From Undaria pinnatifida (taxonomy: Eukaryota > Sar > Phaeophyceae > Laminariales > Alariaceae), in contig JABAKD010000020.1 in the NCBI GenBank assembly GCA_012845835.1, positions 10,676,488 through 10,740,487 on the forward strand: a stretch of DNA of 64,000 nt, in the 5' to 3' direction. Positions 21,950 through 34,989 of the stretch are shown piece after piece. Both the position numbers and the translations under genes were made by a program. Below the pieces are notes generated by a model that saw only the letters and a list, made by a program, of their open reading frames with translations, did not search any database and was not told the origin of the DNA. Positions within the stretch are counted from its first letter, which is position 1. Each line of letters begins with the position of its first letter.

Positions 21950-22215
21950 CAGCTCATTTCAGGGCCCCCCCGGCGTGACCCCTCATTCCTCGGCGTCCAT
22001 GACACGAATGGGGGGGTTTTCGGGAACCTCTCGTTGGCTTCAAGAACTTGGGGGTCGTCCAGTAGACACTGATTGATGCGAGTTATTTGTTGACCTGTCT
22101 CGACCTGGGTTCTCCCCACCGACACTGATTGATGCGAGTTATTTGCTGACCTATCTCGTTCTGGGTTCTCCCCACCGGACATCGTCCCGAATATTGCCCG
22201 ATTGAGCATGTTTGT
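21950..22215 (-). pseudogene. LINE reverse-transcriptase C-terminal relic
   Basis: Minus-strand translation gives IFGTMSGGENPE near its N-terminal end and, after about 40 residues, VLEANERFPKTPPFVS. These correspond to MFGTIAGGENPK and VFKANEGSTEHSPLVF of the LINE relic at 40556-41560. Between them a short segment around GGTTCTCCCCACCGACACTG is duplicated. No upstream polymerase domain is left. Dead fragment. Confidence 0.65.
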
Positions 22216-22264
22216 GTTTGGTGGAGTATCCGCTGGTTGCGCTGGGAACGACGATGTAACCACC

Positions 22265-24064
22265 GTACGTCGCTACCGTTTACACCATATGTACGTAGAG
22301 CATATGTACGTATGGGATTATCGATCAATCAATGCCCTACATAAACTAGACCTTTTTCCTTACCCAATAGACCGAAATGCGTTTGGTAGCAGAATGCGGA
22401 TGCCCACAACTGTCACTTTGAAGGCCTACATCTAGCCCAAACTCAGTCGAAACTGAACGTTCTGGTCTTAAGGAGAGTCACCTCTTCTTCCGAGAAGTAT
22501 CAGGCACATGATCGGTAAAGGGCTTGCGTTGGTAACTTCTAGAAAAGAGCGGAATAGGGGCATTCGCACATTCGTAACATACTACTACTGTACCCAAAAA
22601 CGCCTTTTGTTTAGTGAATTTACGAGCATTGGAGAGTTTTGGACATTTTATTTATTTAGAATGCCAGCTCTCACTTGACTGATTCCGCAATTTGAAAAAG
22701 TTCCAAACACAGGTCCTTGAAAGGCCTTATGTTAAGATACGGCCTCGAAAGGCCTGTAAGTATCCGAACTTGAGACCATTTGGATGGGTTTCGTATGATA
22801 AGGTTGGCGGTTTATATTCGGGGAAGTTAGGAATTAGATCGGAGGCACGTGCCTCCGATCTCAGAAGCTATCCCGGGCTCTGGTGGAAACGAATAAAGCT
22901 ACATCTCTACGAAGGAACGAAAGTGAGTACTCTCCGAAGACCTGCTCAATTGGCAGACCTGCAGGGGGCACTCTGTGTCCCCCACCTTTAATATAACACT
23001 CAACACATTCTGAATGCCTCTTGGAGGGAGAGTTGATTGTTCCTGAGATGGGTACCTTCAGTTCCGAGTTTCGGGCGAGATATACTTGTAGGTCATTTAA
23101 ATGAGACTTGTGGACATCCGCAATCTGTTTCCATACTCATTGATCTTAGATATTACCGGACCCGGTAGAATAGATATCTCATCGTAGACGCCAATATAGA
23201 GGGCGCTTTCTCTGATGTCATCGGCCTTATCTTGGTCTTGAAAGGCTTAGTCCGAGGCATTGACTCACTGTTTTTTTCGGGCGTTTGGCAAGGAGGTGCC
23301 TTCACGAACCTCCCTCGCGCTAAGTGAAGAGGGACGCGCCAAGCGACGGGGGTCTTATAGTGAAAAATGGACGCTTGGATCGATCTCGTGGAGAACTCCT
23401 CCCTCCTCATGGATGGGTGCTTTCGGGATGGTCGGTGTTCCCGAAACATGAACCAATGCGAAGACTCTTTTTTTTGCCGGATCTAGTAGACCGGACGTTG
23501 GTTGACGCATCTTCATGGTTGGCATGTGTGATCGGATATTGACGGAATTTATGCGTACCTTGTCCTCCACCAGTAGGATAACACCACATAACCGCCGTGT
23601 CTCGTTACCACTAATCATGCGCAGCAGTTCCGACCAATCAATGCCCTGCAAAAAAAATCCTCTTCGTCTACCGGTACATATTTTTTTACGACGTTAATTT
23701 ATCCTATGATCACCATTGCGCGTTAACAGCGACGAGAGATTTTTTTTTAGTATAATTGTGCGGTCTCGCATATTTTTCCGTCTACCAACGCGCTCGCGAA
23801 GCACCACTGGCATAGTGCGGCATTGCATACCCAGGCCAAGAAACCAGTATGGCCACGCAAGCGCGTGTTATTCCACTCATATGGTCGTTCCTATCGAAGC
23901 TGTTCCCCTCCTCACCAATCTTCCCAATTTTTCCATTTTTTTTTTTATATTTGCAAATAATACGGAGACATGTGTACAACCACCGCCGAGGTTTGACAGG
24001 CCGCGAAGCATCCGAAGGTTAATCCTCACCAATCACCCACGCATGTTTACGCTCGCCCGCCCGC
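22265..24064. other. Region upstream of the GNAT exon, no exon identified
   Basis: The N-terminal exon(s) of the GNAT gene should lie here if the gene is intact, but no segment with the expected family motifs could be found. The palindrome at 22836-22861 lies here. A minus-strand frame (23355-23651) is open for 98 codons without a recognised domain. Confidence 0.35.
22836..22861. repeat. Perfect 26-bp palindrome
   Basis: AGATCGGAGGCAC followed directly by its reverse complement, with no spacer. Possible binding site for a dimeric protein or a foldback remnant; no gene start is recognised next to it. Confidence 0.9.
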
Positions 24065-26271
24065 ATGTTTTGTTGGACACTAACAGTGGAAACTTTACTG
24101 AAGACGCCCCGCACTACCTTCTTGGTAGCCGAAGAAAAAAACGTTGACGGCTCGCCTGTAATAGTGGGCTGTGTCCAAGTAAGTTGGTCGGGGAAAACCG
24201 CGAGCAAGAACCCGAGAGTCGATGGGTACTTTGGCATGCTCGCCGTACCGACACGGTACTCGGGGCGAGGAATCGGGACGCTTCTTGTATCCGCCGCAGG
24301 TGAGTCGTAAGCAACCGTTTTGTCTACAGCGGTTCTTTTCCCGTCTTTATTCGTCCTCTCCTCGTATTTTTTCATTCCTTTCGTTTATTTTTTCGTTTGT
24401 TTCCTTGTCTTTGTCCTTTTGCTCCTCCTTCCAGATTTTGTTTTGGAACGTAGGCGATAGGTGGTTTTTAGGGTTTATCTACGGGGCCTTTTCAACGGTA
24501 TAGGCCTTTAATTCGAGACACACTCAGAGGGCTTTCTTTTTCTCGTGGAGATTTAGGCACCGAGCGGGAAACCTACGGTACGTTACCAGTAGCTGCTATG
24601 GCATTGCCCTGAAAAACTGTCAAAATTAAAAGCTAACGGTTCAGGATGTAGGATTTGCGGACATAGGATAAAGGGTTTCGCATGCGTTGGAAGACACGTG
24701 CACAGAAAAGAAGGGATGCATTACATTAGAAAAATATGCACCTATATCTCGTTTAGTTGATGTTGAGCGGGACGCATGAAATATTAACACAAATAGCTTT
24801 TTAAAGGGTGAACCATTGAGTGACGCCGTGGATCTGCTTAGTAGAGAGATCCGCAAGGAGATACCTGTACTGCACCTGGATTATAACTGAAGAACAATGG
24901 CATGCGAAAGCCCACCTCGACGCCGGGAGTTGACGAGTGGTGGAATCACTGACCCTATCGCGCAATAACAACCGCGAAGAAAAAACAAGTTGCGCACCGT
25001 AACGAAAAGGTGGCGGCGGCGGGGGTATTATCCGGGACAGCGGGTCTTGGGTCATGAAGGAATGGGCGCAAGAATTTTGATGAGCAAATACGACGAACTA
25101 CGGCGTCCGACCGCCGAAATTTCGTTTTTTTTTATTGGCTCCGCTGGTGCTGTAGACTATGCGACGACCTAAAATAACCTTCTGAAGCATTTTCTTGCTG
25201 CTACTGCTGCTGCTGCCATCCTGGGAATTTTGTTTCACATCGATTCCCATACTCCGAGTGCGACTATGACTCCCATCAAGAAAACAAAACGAACGTTTTC
25301 TTATCGTTTTCAAGTCAAATCGAATATGGTTACCCGCGCGGTCGATATTTATTCATGTATACGGCAGTGGTCCCTCTCCGGCTGAGTAGTGCCGGTTGCC
25401 CGCTATAGCGCCTGTGAAATCGCTTGGCGCAGATGAGAGCAGCCAGTATTAATAGTGTCAGTATGCGAAGTCGTGCCGGTTGCCGCCATAGTAGCCGACA
25501 TTTCCGGCTGGAACATACTGACGCTGTAGAGGGATCACTACAGTATGGCGATGCCCTACTGATGAATATCAGATGTTACCATTCCAAATCTAACGGGAAC
25601 CACTGGCTGCGTGCTCTCATAAGGATATGTGTTCCATGTTGACGCGAAAGGGACATTGAACGTTTTATATGATTATGGGTGGCACGGTTCATCTGAAACT
25701 GGCTTTGTGGCCTTCCGCTGGGTACCCGTTCCCGAAATCTAAGCGCAACTTGGGGTGAAACTACACGCTGGGTGAAGCCGTGGTCTCGATGTTTGTGTAA
25801 TGACGCCTACACCTCAGATTTTCCTCGAGGCGTCTATCTGAGGTACACAACGCTACATAAATGTTAGGACCGCAAAGTTCTTCATTTTCCGCCCAGAGTA
25901 GTATTATATGAGATAAGGCTATAAATAACGGTGGCGTTGGGGTGATTCAGCCGCTATCCTTTACGTATCTTTTCCAGCCTTGGTGTTCTGTTTGGCTTGT
26001 TCGACCGCTCGATGCTGATAATGGGTTGGTTTCCCGATGTTCGCCTTCGTGCCTCGATCGCGTTTGTTGTGCAGAGAAATGTTGCCGAAGGGAACTAGGA
26101 CGTCCGGGCATTATGATGGAAATAACAGTCTTGACCTATTTCCCACGGTTGTGTACCTGGTACAAGACCCTGGGCTACGAGATGAAAGAAATCCTCCCGT
26201 TTCCTTGCGATGGAATGGTCAAAGAGGAGCTTGATGTGAGGCTTCAGATGATGACCAAGACGCTCCCGTAA
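24065..26271 (+). CDS. GNAT-family N-acetyltransferase (5' end incomplete)
   Basis: Transfers an acetyl group from acetyl-CoA to an amine; the substrate is unknown. Exon A (24065-24299) encodes FLVAEE, then IVGCVQVSW and YFGMLAVPTRYSGRGIGTLL. The last holds the acetyl-CoA motif A (R64, G67, G69, G71 counted from the first ATG). The donor CAG|GTGAGT at 24300 joins the acceptor TTGTGCAG at 26074 with matching phase. Exon B (26075-26271) supplies the family's C-terminal strand and helix, MMEITVL..FPRLCTWYKTLGYE, and a stop. The 1775-nt intron has no conserved frame. The joined product is 143 residues. About 40 N-terminal residues usual for GNATs are missing, so either an upstream exon exists (a possible acceptor CACTAACAG lies just after the first ATG) or the N-terminus is short. 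The family is clear; the exact start is not. Confidence 0.85.
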
Positions 26272-27765
26272 GGTGTCCCAACACGTTCCGGTGTGCATCG
26301 TAGAAAGCCGCCGATGCTCATTGCCCACCGAGCGGAGTGGTGAAGGGAGATGCGGGATGTCGCAATACCCTTCTGTTGACCGGAAGGCATGTGCTATTTG
26401 CTATATACCGGCCTGCAGCGTTTGTGAAAGCTCAAAACTAAATCGTGGTGAATGCCCCCACTGTTTGTTCGGCTTGCTCACCTCCTTAGAGTCGACCCAA
26501 GTACTATATGTATCATACCAACTTATTTTAGCTATAGAAAGTCGATAATTTCTTTAGATGGCACTTCGCAGGAATTCGGGTGGAATACGACACCTCGTGC
26601 CAGAGCGATCTATAGCACCGCGAGTAACAGGGACTAGTGGGCCGGAAGGATCGGCCCCAAGCCCTAGTATACGCATTATGGATGTTGAACACGATGCCTG
26701 ATCGTCAATCACAGTAAATCAGGAAATGCCTCGGGAGGGGCACGCCTGGCGACCTGGCGCGCTGTTGTATATTTGCTCCGTGACGGAGATTAGCCACAAA
26801 ATCTTCACCGGCAGTCGCGAACAACTCTATGCGCTAACAGTCGCAAATAATGGTATTTTCGTGCTGTATCATCTTGAAGTTTGTCGTAGTTCCGTTTGTT
26901 TGAAGAATATTTGCGCTCATTTGGAGGGCCATGTGTTTTGGAGTGCTGTGTGCGTGGATCTAGATTTAGGGAAATCGAGTCTCGTCTCGAGTGCAGTCGT
27001 TTGTGCGGATTGATTATGCTTTTCGTTACGCTGGTATGGTGGACATTGGTGACGTGTCGGACTTTAGTCTTTCTGTGGCAGCCCTCCGTTTTTTGTTTAC
27101 AACCGATCCCAGCGCAAACCTAGAAATCAAGAGAGCGACGTTTGTCCTTAGGCGAAGAACGTCGCAGTAGATATCCCCACGTCCCAGGGAGTACCGTCAC
27201 ATTTGGCATCGATGTCGCGTATGTCAGTTATCTTGTGGTTTTCAACCCTTCGGGTCTAGTTTGATTTCAGATGAGTTTTTTCTCAATTTTTCCTCCTCTT
27301 TTAGTCCAGCCATGCACAGCAGCTCACCCCCACATCAGAGTTCGAATATCACGGGAAATGTAAGGGTAGTGTTCGGGAACACCATTCTGTAGCGTTCCCT
27401 TCCTGTACGCACAGGGTGCATATCAACTATTAGGGAGACGTCATGTTTTGTAGGCTCAGAACGAGGTGTAGGGTACGTAGGCCTTGGTTTCCTTATTGCA
27501 GTTTTGAACAACAGCACATCGGATCTGTTTTCCGATCTCCCGATGTAAAATAATTACCGTCCTTGAACCGTCGTGGGATCTTCATCCGCGACTTTTCAGG
27601 GTGGGCCATGGATAGTGGATTATGTAAACTAAGCTATAAACTCGTCTGGGGTGGTCGGTGTTTTCGCCGGGCTACTTGGGCGGTGCAGGTGCATATTTTG
27701 CTCTTAAGTTCGTCAAGGGCTTTTTCCCCTTTTTTAACTTAATTAAGACACTACCGGGATTTGAA
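26272..27765. other. Downstream of GNAT; no gene recognised
   Basis: It should include the GNAT 3' untranslated region. Frames of 75-95 codons (for example 26726-27013 on +) have protein-like composition but no known domain and no paired splice sites. Confidence 0.35.
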
Positions 27766-27768
27766 GCC

Positions 27769-28024
27769 AACCGCGTTCCGAAAGGGAATCTTGTATACTG
27801 TATGGAAAGGTTCTGATTGACGTTACTTGAGGATGGCAGACATCGGGGAGAGAGGGATACGAAAAGGCTGTGTGTGTTTTCCCCCCTTTTCAACTTGCGA
27901 CACCCCCGGAATTTCAAGCTAACCACGTTCCGAACGGGAATCTTGTATGTTGTATGGAATGGTTGTGATTGGCGTTACTTGAGGATAGCGGGCATCGGGG
28001 AGAGAGGGATACGAACCGACTGTG
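27769..28024. repeat. Diverged tandem duplication, period about 145 bp
   Basis: Both units contain GGGAATCTTGTAT, GACGTTACTTGAGGAT or GGCGTTACTTGAGGAT, and ATCGGGGAGAGAGGGATACG. The units begin near 27780 and 27928. No coding function seen. Confidence 0.8.
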
Positions 28025-30815
28025 TATGGCAGCCTCCCCCGAATACGATCCACTCGGCGTCCAAGGCGATACCGAGATAATCAAACCAAGAGAACGTCAA
28101 ATGTATCCTCAAGGCAAGAACCACGCAGTCGATGCCGATACATCCCTGTGTCCCAGGAAAGGACTGGTGAACGCATGGTAGGGTAGTATGCGTCCGTGCG
28201 GCTAATGTAGAAGGCTGTTGAGGGTAGAGCCTCCTATGAGCTGAACTATTAACAGAGCGAAAAGTGGTGATTAAAACTAAAGTGGTGTGCGTAGGGCTGG
28301 GCCCTGGTCCAGCATGTACTGCCAGTAGTAATGTACTGCCTGAGGGGGATGCCAGGGTGCCAGCACTTTGACGAGTTACGTACGTCCTACAACAACGCCG
28401 CATTCAACTGCAACAACCCATCAATATTCACGGCGTAAGGGCAGAGAGGGTACGCAGAACAGCTTGAGAGGGGAGAGATCACGAAACCTATAACATGAAC
28501 TCGATATTGCGGGATATTTTGTTTTCGTTTGTTTTCGGCGGAGAATCTGAATAAACATCATGTTTGGAACAATACTGACTATAAGTGGGTGTGTACATGA
28601 ATATTTAAGTCTCTGAGGCCGCGATTTCGCAAATTGTACGAGCGATTCGGTTTGGCACACGTCAAACATGTTTTTGAACCCATGTCCCACTTTGTCGGTA
28701 TCGTAGGCTGCGTGCTGCAATGTGCCGTGTTCCCGCACACTCCTGTTCATCATACGCTTCGCTCGCTTTTGCTCTTCTCACACTTTTTCCTTATTAATAG
28801 TCTATTTACTACCAAATTGCATTTAAAACATGGTCCAAAAAACGATGTTCAGTATTTGTTTAGCTCTAGTGAAGCCAAAAAACGCGTAAAGACGTGCCTC
28901 CGGCAGGGCACCTCCAGCAGGGCCCTCCGGGGGTGCCTCCGGCGCACCCCCTCACCAGCCGGGGGGAAGCAGGGGTCGCGACTTCGCCGCGACTATCAGT
29001 GCACTGGTCGGGTCCAGTGTACTGGCGTATGACGCAACCAGTACACACTGTACTGACTAGAGCCACCAGGGCCTCTAGCCCCAGGTCTGTGTCTTTGTTT
29101 TTAACGTCAAACTACGAACTGCATCTAAGAACAATTCATGCCATTTTAGAACTGATGTTTAACGGATAAAAGGTAGAATCGACCGACCTTGTTCCTTTAG
29201 AGGAGTATAACCCTGAAAGATGCATAATGCAAACCAATATTCCAAAGCTTTTCGTTCGTTCGTCCGTCCATCCGTTCGGCCGAGCCCGCTTAGGTCACTC
29301 GTAGAGGAAACCCCTCGGATTTTCGACTCAGGGGTTTCGATTCGCGGTACGGGCCACCCTGTGACCCAAACCTCTCAATCTCACTGACCATCTTTCATTG
29401 CCTTGCTGACCCTCACGAAGTTTCAGCTCCTTGGCACTTCGTATGTCTAGTTGTGGTTGAATCGGCGACTCGCCAACCTTCTTGGATTCGCCATGCACCG
29501 AGATATCTCATTTACTTTATATCGTGGATTCCTTCCCTCTCGCTCCCTCAACGGCTCGACGTCTCCATTCACGGCCCGCACTCGTCACGAATCGGCCGGG
29601 ATTTATCGTCCCACGGGACACTGCAACCACTTTGCCACAACGTTCTTAGCTGCAAATCAACCACGAGTTCTACCCTGCCCCGGGAGCGAGGGTGGGAAAC
29701 TAGACGCAGCCTTTTGTTCTTCCCTCGTCGCAAAAAAATGTAACAGTGCATCATAATTTGCAACGAAATAGTACGTAGACAGGCTTTTATTATTTTTCAT
29801 GTCCATGGGAGAAGGGAGGCGATCTGCTTATTCAGTTTTTGTTGGTGAACATAAAGCCCACCACCACCACGCTCCATATTCCGTCAAAAAGCCACGCTAA
29901 GCTCTCTCCCATCACCAGCATCATCCCGCCATGCCTTAGACCCGCCAGCCTACATAGCAAGACATCGCGCATGCCGTCTAGAAAACGGAAGGAGCTGCGG
30001 TTGTCCCTCAAACAATGTCATTTCGCCGCTGTCACTCCAGAGTAAGCGAAGGTACCGTAGTAGGTGTAGACATGGCTCATGTGCCGATTTCCCCTTACGG
30101 CGTCTTCGCGTAAAAGTGAGCCACCCACATAACACCTACACTCCTGAACTCAGCAGGAAACCGAGACCAGCATCGCTGGAACACTCGGCTCGGTAGGAGG
30201 ATCCGAATCGATGGACAACGCCAGAAATCATCAAACAGAGCCAATTATTATGCCTCGTAGTCGGCGCGGTTCCCAATAGCGGTTACATGTTGCGGTTCAA
30301 GCAAGAACATGCATGTCTACGTATCAATACTAAACCCGTGCATGTGCCAGAGGCTCGTCCCCAAAAGGGCGGTATACAAAAAAAAGTCCTTTTCTTTGGT
30401 ATGGCCCTTGGTCCCCAGACGCCACACCCTTCCGTCCTGCATCTTACAACAATTCACGACGTATCATAACTTACTGCCTTCAGTTCGTTCGTCGACCGCC
30501 ACAACGAAAAAACAACCCACCCATTAAAAAAGGACAAGCAAGGTGACTATGGATAGACAGGTGGCGAAGAATTCAGGCAATGTTTCCTCTCCCGCAGAAA
30601 ATACCGAACTGCCACGAAATATGGAGCTTCCAGACTGTAAAGCAAGGGGGGCAAAAACGGTTGTGCCAGCTAACTGCTCAATATTGTTCCTCTAATCGCT
30701 AGCATCTTCGTCAGACGACCTATTATCCGTTTCGTCCTACATGGCCATCCATGCACTTTTGTGTGACCAACAAATGCACGGACAACCTTCTCACGGGATA
30801 TAGGCAGCCTCTGCC
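28025..30815. other. Intergenic DNA, no gene recognised
   Basis: A GC-rich patch at 28895-29085 has short direct repeats of GTGCCTCCGG and inverted pieces such as CAGTGCACTGG. Around 29440-29760 two plus-strand frames of about 100 codons overlap and neither shows a domain. The TTCCCTCGTCGCAAAAAAATG at 29715 faintly recalls the SINE tail. Nothing firm. Confidence 0.35.
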
Positions 30816-32397
30816 TTGAATGTAGCTTTTGCTACTACTACAACAGGCTCGACGACGCAAACCAGACGATTCTCCGGCATGAAGCACGCCGACGTCGATT
30901 TGGCGAAGATATCGAGCAGGCGGAGACCGCTGGGCGGAGACTTCCCTGTTATTGAAGAGGTCGCAACGGTCCCTGGCCTATTCAGTTGCGTCGGCTGCGT
31001 CCGGAGCTACCTCGGCCCCCTCTCCTTTGACGCGCCCGCAGGGTGTCGCATCCCAGCGACCACGACTCGGGGACGACGACTTTTTCAAGGGCATCGTCGC
31101 GTGCATGGCGTCTGCACTGAGGGTAGACTTCTCCTCAGCGTTGGCGACCGCGGTGGTGGAAACGGCCTCCGCGCTCCTCACGTTAGAGAGGCCGGCGTCG
31201 CGGCACGAGGACACCCTTTCAGTTGAGGCGGCCTGGGCTTACATGGATTGTACCTCCTATGCAGGACAGACGAGAGCCGTCACGGCCCTTGCCCTCGTCA
31301 ACGTCCAGCGGATGGCCCACGAAGAGACCCCCGATCCCGTCTTCTGGCCAAAAATCCCGGAGGAAGAGTTGGCGGAACGCAACCGGGGGAAACAGCTACG
31401 CAGCGACAGTCGCGACCGCGAGGACCGCACCCGTGAGGGTGGTGGTTTCGGGGGTGGCGGCAAAAATGGTGGGGGTGGCGACCACCACCACCGCCGCGGG
31501 GGTGACAGCGGTGATGGAGGAGGGGGAGGCGCGTTCGGTGCTGGTGTGGCTCAGGGTGCCGCCGAGGGGGCAACTTTGAGCGCAACAACCGGGGCAGTGG
31601 CCGCAGCTCTGGCGGAGGCAAAAGAGGGCGGAGGAACGGCGCGAGAGGACGTTCAGCGTGGACGGCTCGTCAACCTCCTCCCGCTCGTCTTCGGCCTCGA
31701 GCACGGACCACGGCAAGGTGACCGTGGTAGCAGGCAACAGGCGAGTGACTCCTTCCTCGGCGGATGTTGCTTCCTCCGCCGAGCGCCTGAGCAAACTGAC
31801 CGTGTCGGTGATCATACTAAACCTGTTTCTTCGGATTTGGTCCGCGCTTGTACCTCCGCGATTGCCTGTGCCGCGGCTACATCCAAAGCCACGCTTGATG
31901 ACTCGGTTAAGCGTGCACCTACGTTAAGCTCCCCTATAAAGGCGTATCCCGCATTTCTGTGCTCCCGTTCCCCACCTCTTTGAACAAGGCCGACGGCGCG
32001 CAGCAACTCACGCGCTCGATTAAATCTGCAATGTCCGACGTTCTCATGCGCTTCGACGACCGTTGTACAGAAGGCGTACGATCTCCCACGTGGTTGCCCG
32101 GTTGGGCCCACCCGCTCCACATGGCGTTCACACGTACTATAACGTCTAACGGGCCCTCGACCGCCCGTATGGCGACCTTGATCGATGTTTATTTTGGGCA
32201 GGTGACGCCACGGCCTCCAGCCTGATCAGCTGCACGCTATTCCCTTAAATCTACGGAAGAATCGCGCCTCTCGTCAAGCAGAACAGCTCGGAGCCCCTGT
32301 CCCTTCGGGCGCAGTTAGAGCAGTTTCTTGCGATTATACGCCAAAGAGCGAAGAGGCCACGACACGAGAAACCGTGGGTTCGGACTCGCTTCACGTT
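30816..32397 (+). pseudogene. Glycine-rich reading frame broken into several frames
   Basis: The longest uninterrupted part is 30952-31983 (343 codons). Protein-like stretches jump between frames. One starts at 30816 (MNVAFATTTTGS). Another at 31000-31560 has WPKIPEEELAERNRGKQ and then a Gly/His-rich stretch. An arginine/glycine-rich tail at 31572-31700 lies in a different frame. Further pieces run at 31658-31850, 31959-32225 and 32221-32397. An Arg/Gly-rich tail after a helical N-terminal half would suit a Gag-like nucleic-acid-binding protein, but no capsid or zinc-knuckle motif is visible. It may be a decayed retroelement gene or a host gene with misread introns. Function not recognised. 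Confidence 0.35.
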
Positions 32398-34989
32398 TAA
32401 AAACCCCAAAGTATTCCCCGGCGAATGTCCAGGCCGTTTTTTCGATTCAGACCGTGAAATTTTGCATACGTCTTCTCTGTGCCCTTCCTTGCGAAGACCC
32501 CACCCGGTGTTTTTTGGTCTTTTTGTTTTTGCCTGATTTTTCGTCAGTTGAGATTTTTCGGAAAATACGGACCACCTTGGCCCAATTTTAGACGGCGAAA
32601 AACGAAACAAAAAAACGCGGGGGGGCAGGCCTCGAGACGGGCATGAACAACACGTGCGCAAAATTTCAGGGTCGATATCTCTTCTCTCAAAAACGGTGTG
32701 GACATTTGGACTTTTGTGCCAAAAAATGAGTAAGATACGTGATTTCCTCCCAATGACTTGGTTTTAGTGTCTCAGGATGCTGTTTTTTCGCTAGATTCTG
32801 CTCAATGTTGAACACAGACAGGTCCCCAGATCTTTGAGTTTTCGCGCGAAATTTTCTACAGGTATGCCTTGGAGTGCACGTCCAACCGAATTGTGCAAAA
32901 TACGGCGCAACTTTTTTTCGCCCCCGCTGGGAAGAAGCCTGAATATTATTGAAAAATTGCAGACCTGTCATTGATTGGTCGATACGAGTTTCGCTCTGAG
33001 AGACAGCCCGAGGCCGGTAAAAAAAAAAATGGCCACATGTCACCCTATTCCGCTGATCATGGGGGTCACTATGATACCAAATATTCACTCTTTGACTAGA
33101 TATTGCGAGCGGTATATTCGTGGGGGAGAGAATTTGTTTTGTTTTACTTGAATTAGCCTGCAAATATTTAATATTTGTCCTGGCGCGCCCTGCGCTCAAT
33201 GAGACAGACGCAAATTTTCGCGCCTGCTCCAGCGTTGAGATTTTCGGTCTACCGCGATCGATTGTTGCTTCTTCGCATTATTACCTAGTAAGGTGCTAAC
33301 TTCGGGAACGGGCCGATCACCGCTGCCAAGCATCAGATTGAGGTGCACCTCGATCTGTTCCGATGGATCAGAGTCACCACATCAAGATAGTATGTATGGC
33401 GGTCGTAGCGAGCTCGCGCAGCAGGATCTTTGTAGCGGTCGTTAACTTGTGAGCGCTGGTTGAATGTTAATGTTCATAAAATCGTATAGGACATACGAAT
33501 CTCGGTCGGCGGTGGACAGAAAAACAGGCTTCAGCCATCTCAAAAAGGGTCCGTGTTCATCAGCACGGTGCAAAACTAGAAGCTCGCATTCGCTCGTAAT
33601 TACCATGCTCTCAGCCGCGGTGCTCGTCACTAATATGTTTATGGCTAAGCTAGGGAGGTACCTGTGTGTTACCAGAGACCCTGACGGGCGCCTGCGGGGT
33701 CCACAGTGCAGACATGCGGGATAGTTTTTTGGTACCAAGACGTTTTGCTGTGAAGGTGATTATAAAAAAACAGATGGTGTTTTACATCTTGCACCTGGCC
33801 TAGGCTGTGCCGGGCTTGTGCTGCCCCCCATTGTATAAATGTTTTTTTTGGAAGTGGGTACCGGCTACTTCAGTCATACTAGGTATTGTACAGGTACTGG
33901 TATATTGCAAGAAGCGGCTGGTGGTGAATCGAGATGCGGGATTTTGAGTTACCCTCCCACCCTCGATAACTGAAGCAAGCTATTTGTGTTTTACATAATC
34001 TGAAGCAGACCTCGTCCGGCAGTTGCAGATCTCGGCACTAGACGCGGTGATTATTAATCGTCCTCTCGTGCTTCTGTTTGCTCCTTTTCCCTCATACTCG
34101 ACGACTCTAAACGTTGAATACCTCACGAAGACACTAATATTGTAATATAAGCGCGAGCGACGGCGTGACCGACCAAGCGATGGCGCGACCGACGACAGCG
34201 GACCAAGGCCGCTCATCTACCAACCGTGCAACGAGGTCGACCGTCGGATCGATGGCGACGGCGCGACCGACGGCGCGAGACGTGATGCGTTGTTAAACCG
34301 CAACGGCAACTCCCCCGCCCAAACGAGCATCTGCTACAAGAAAAAAAAAAATGATCCCATGGATATAATGTTGTCACAGGTGTGCCTTTTGTAGAACGCA
34401 GATCCAGGACGACGGCGATCAGTCCAGAATCTTCACAAAGCCGAGAAACCCTTGCTCCGACACCCCTGGACAAAATAAAAACGTAAAAGTACCCTTTTCG
34501 TATCTTCATTATCTTCCAATTTTATTTGTAGTTGAACCGGGTACCTCATATGTACCACGCGCTACAAGGTATACACCAGGTACCTGATATATGTTATACC
34601 CCCTCCGTATGTACCGCCTAGTGCAAGCATCCGACAACTGCCGAAGAGACTCCCGCCACACAAGCTGATTCGAGGATCACCTCACAGACATCGTAGAATC
34701 TACCGACCGTTTCGTGTGATCAATAAATTGCAACTTGTCTGCGCGAAACGCGCGCTAATATTCCCTCTCTACGCGACTCTAACATCGGCACGATTGGGCA
34801 GCAACAACGCTGTGTGATATTTTTGCATGTGTCTATTAAAAGTATTGCGCCCTTATCGCCAGGTAAATCTTCAAGTGCTAGGCTTATCCCCTTCCCCCCA
34901 GGTATTCTATCCCTCCCCCCCAGGGTGGCTCTACCTCTCCCCTCCCCAGCGTGGATTCACCCCCCCCTCCCAAAGACTGGCTTCACCCC
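32398..34989. other. Intergenic DNA downstream of the NEET gene
   Basis: A minus-strand frame of 170 codons (32687-33199) and a minus-strand frame of 98 codons (33442-33738) are open but match nothing I know. The segment at 32440-32900 has wording such as AAAATTTCAGGGTCGATATC, typical of untranslated element DNA rather than genes. The NEET 3' untranslated region should lie just below 34990. Confidence 0.35.
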
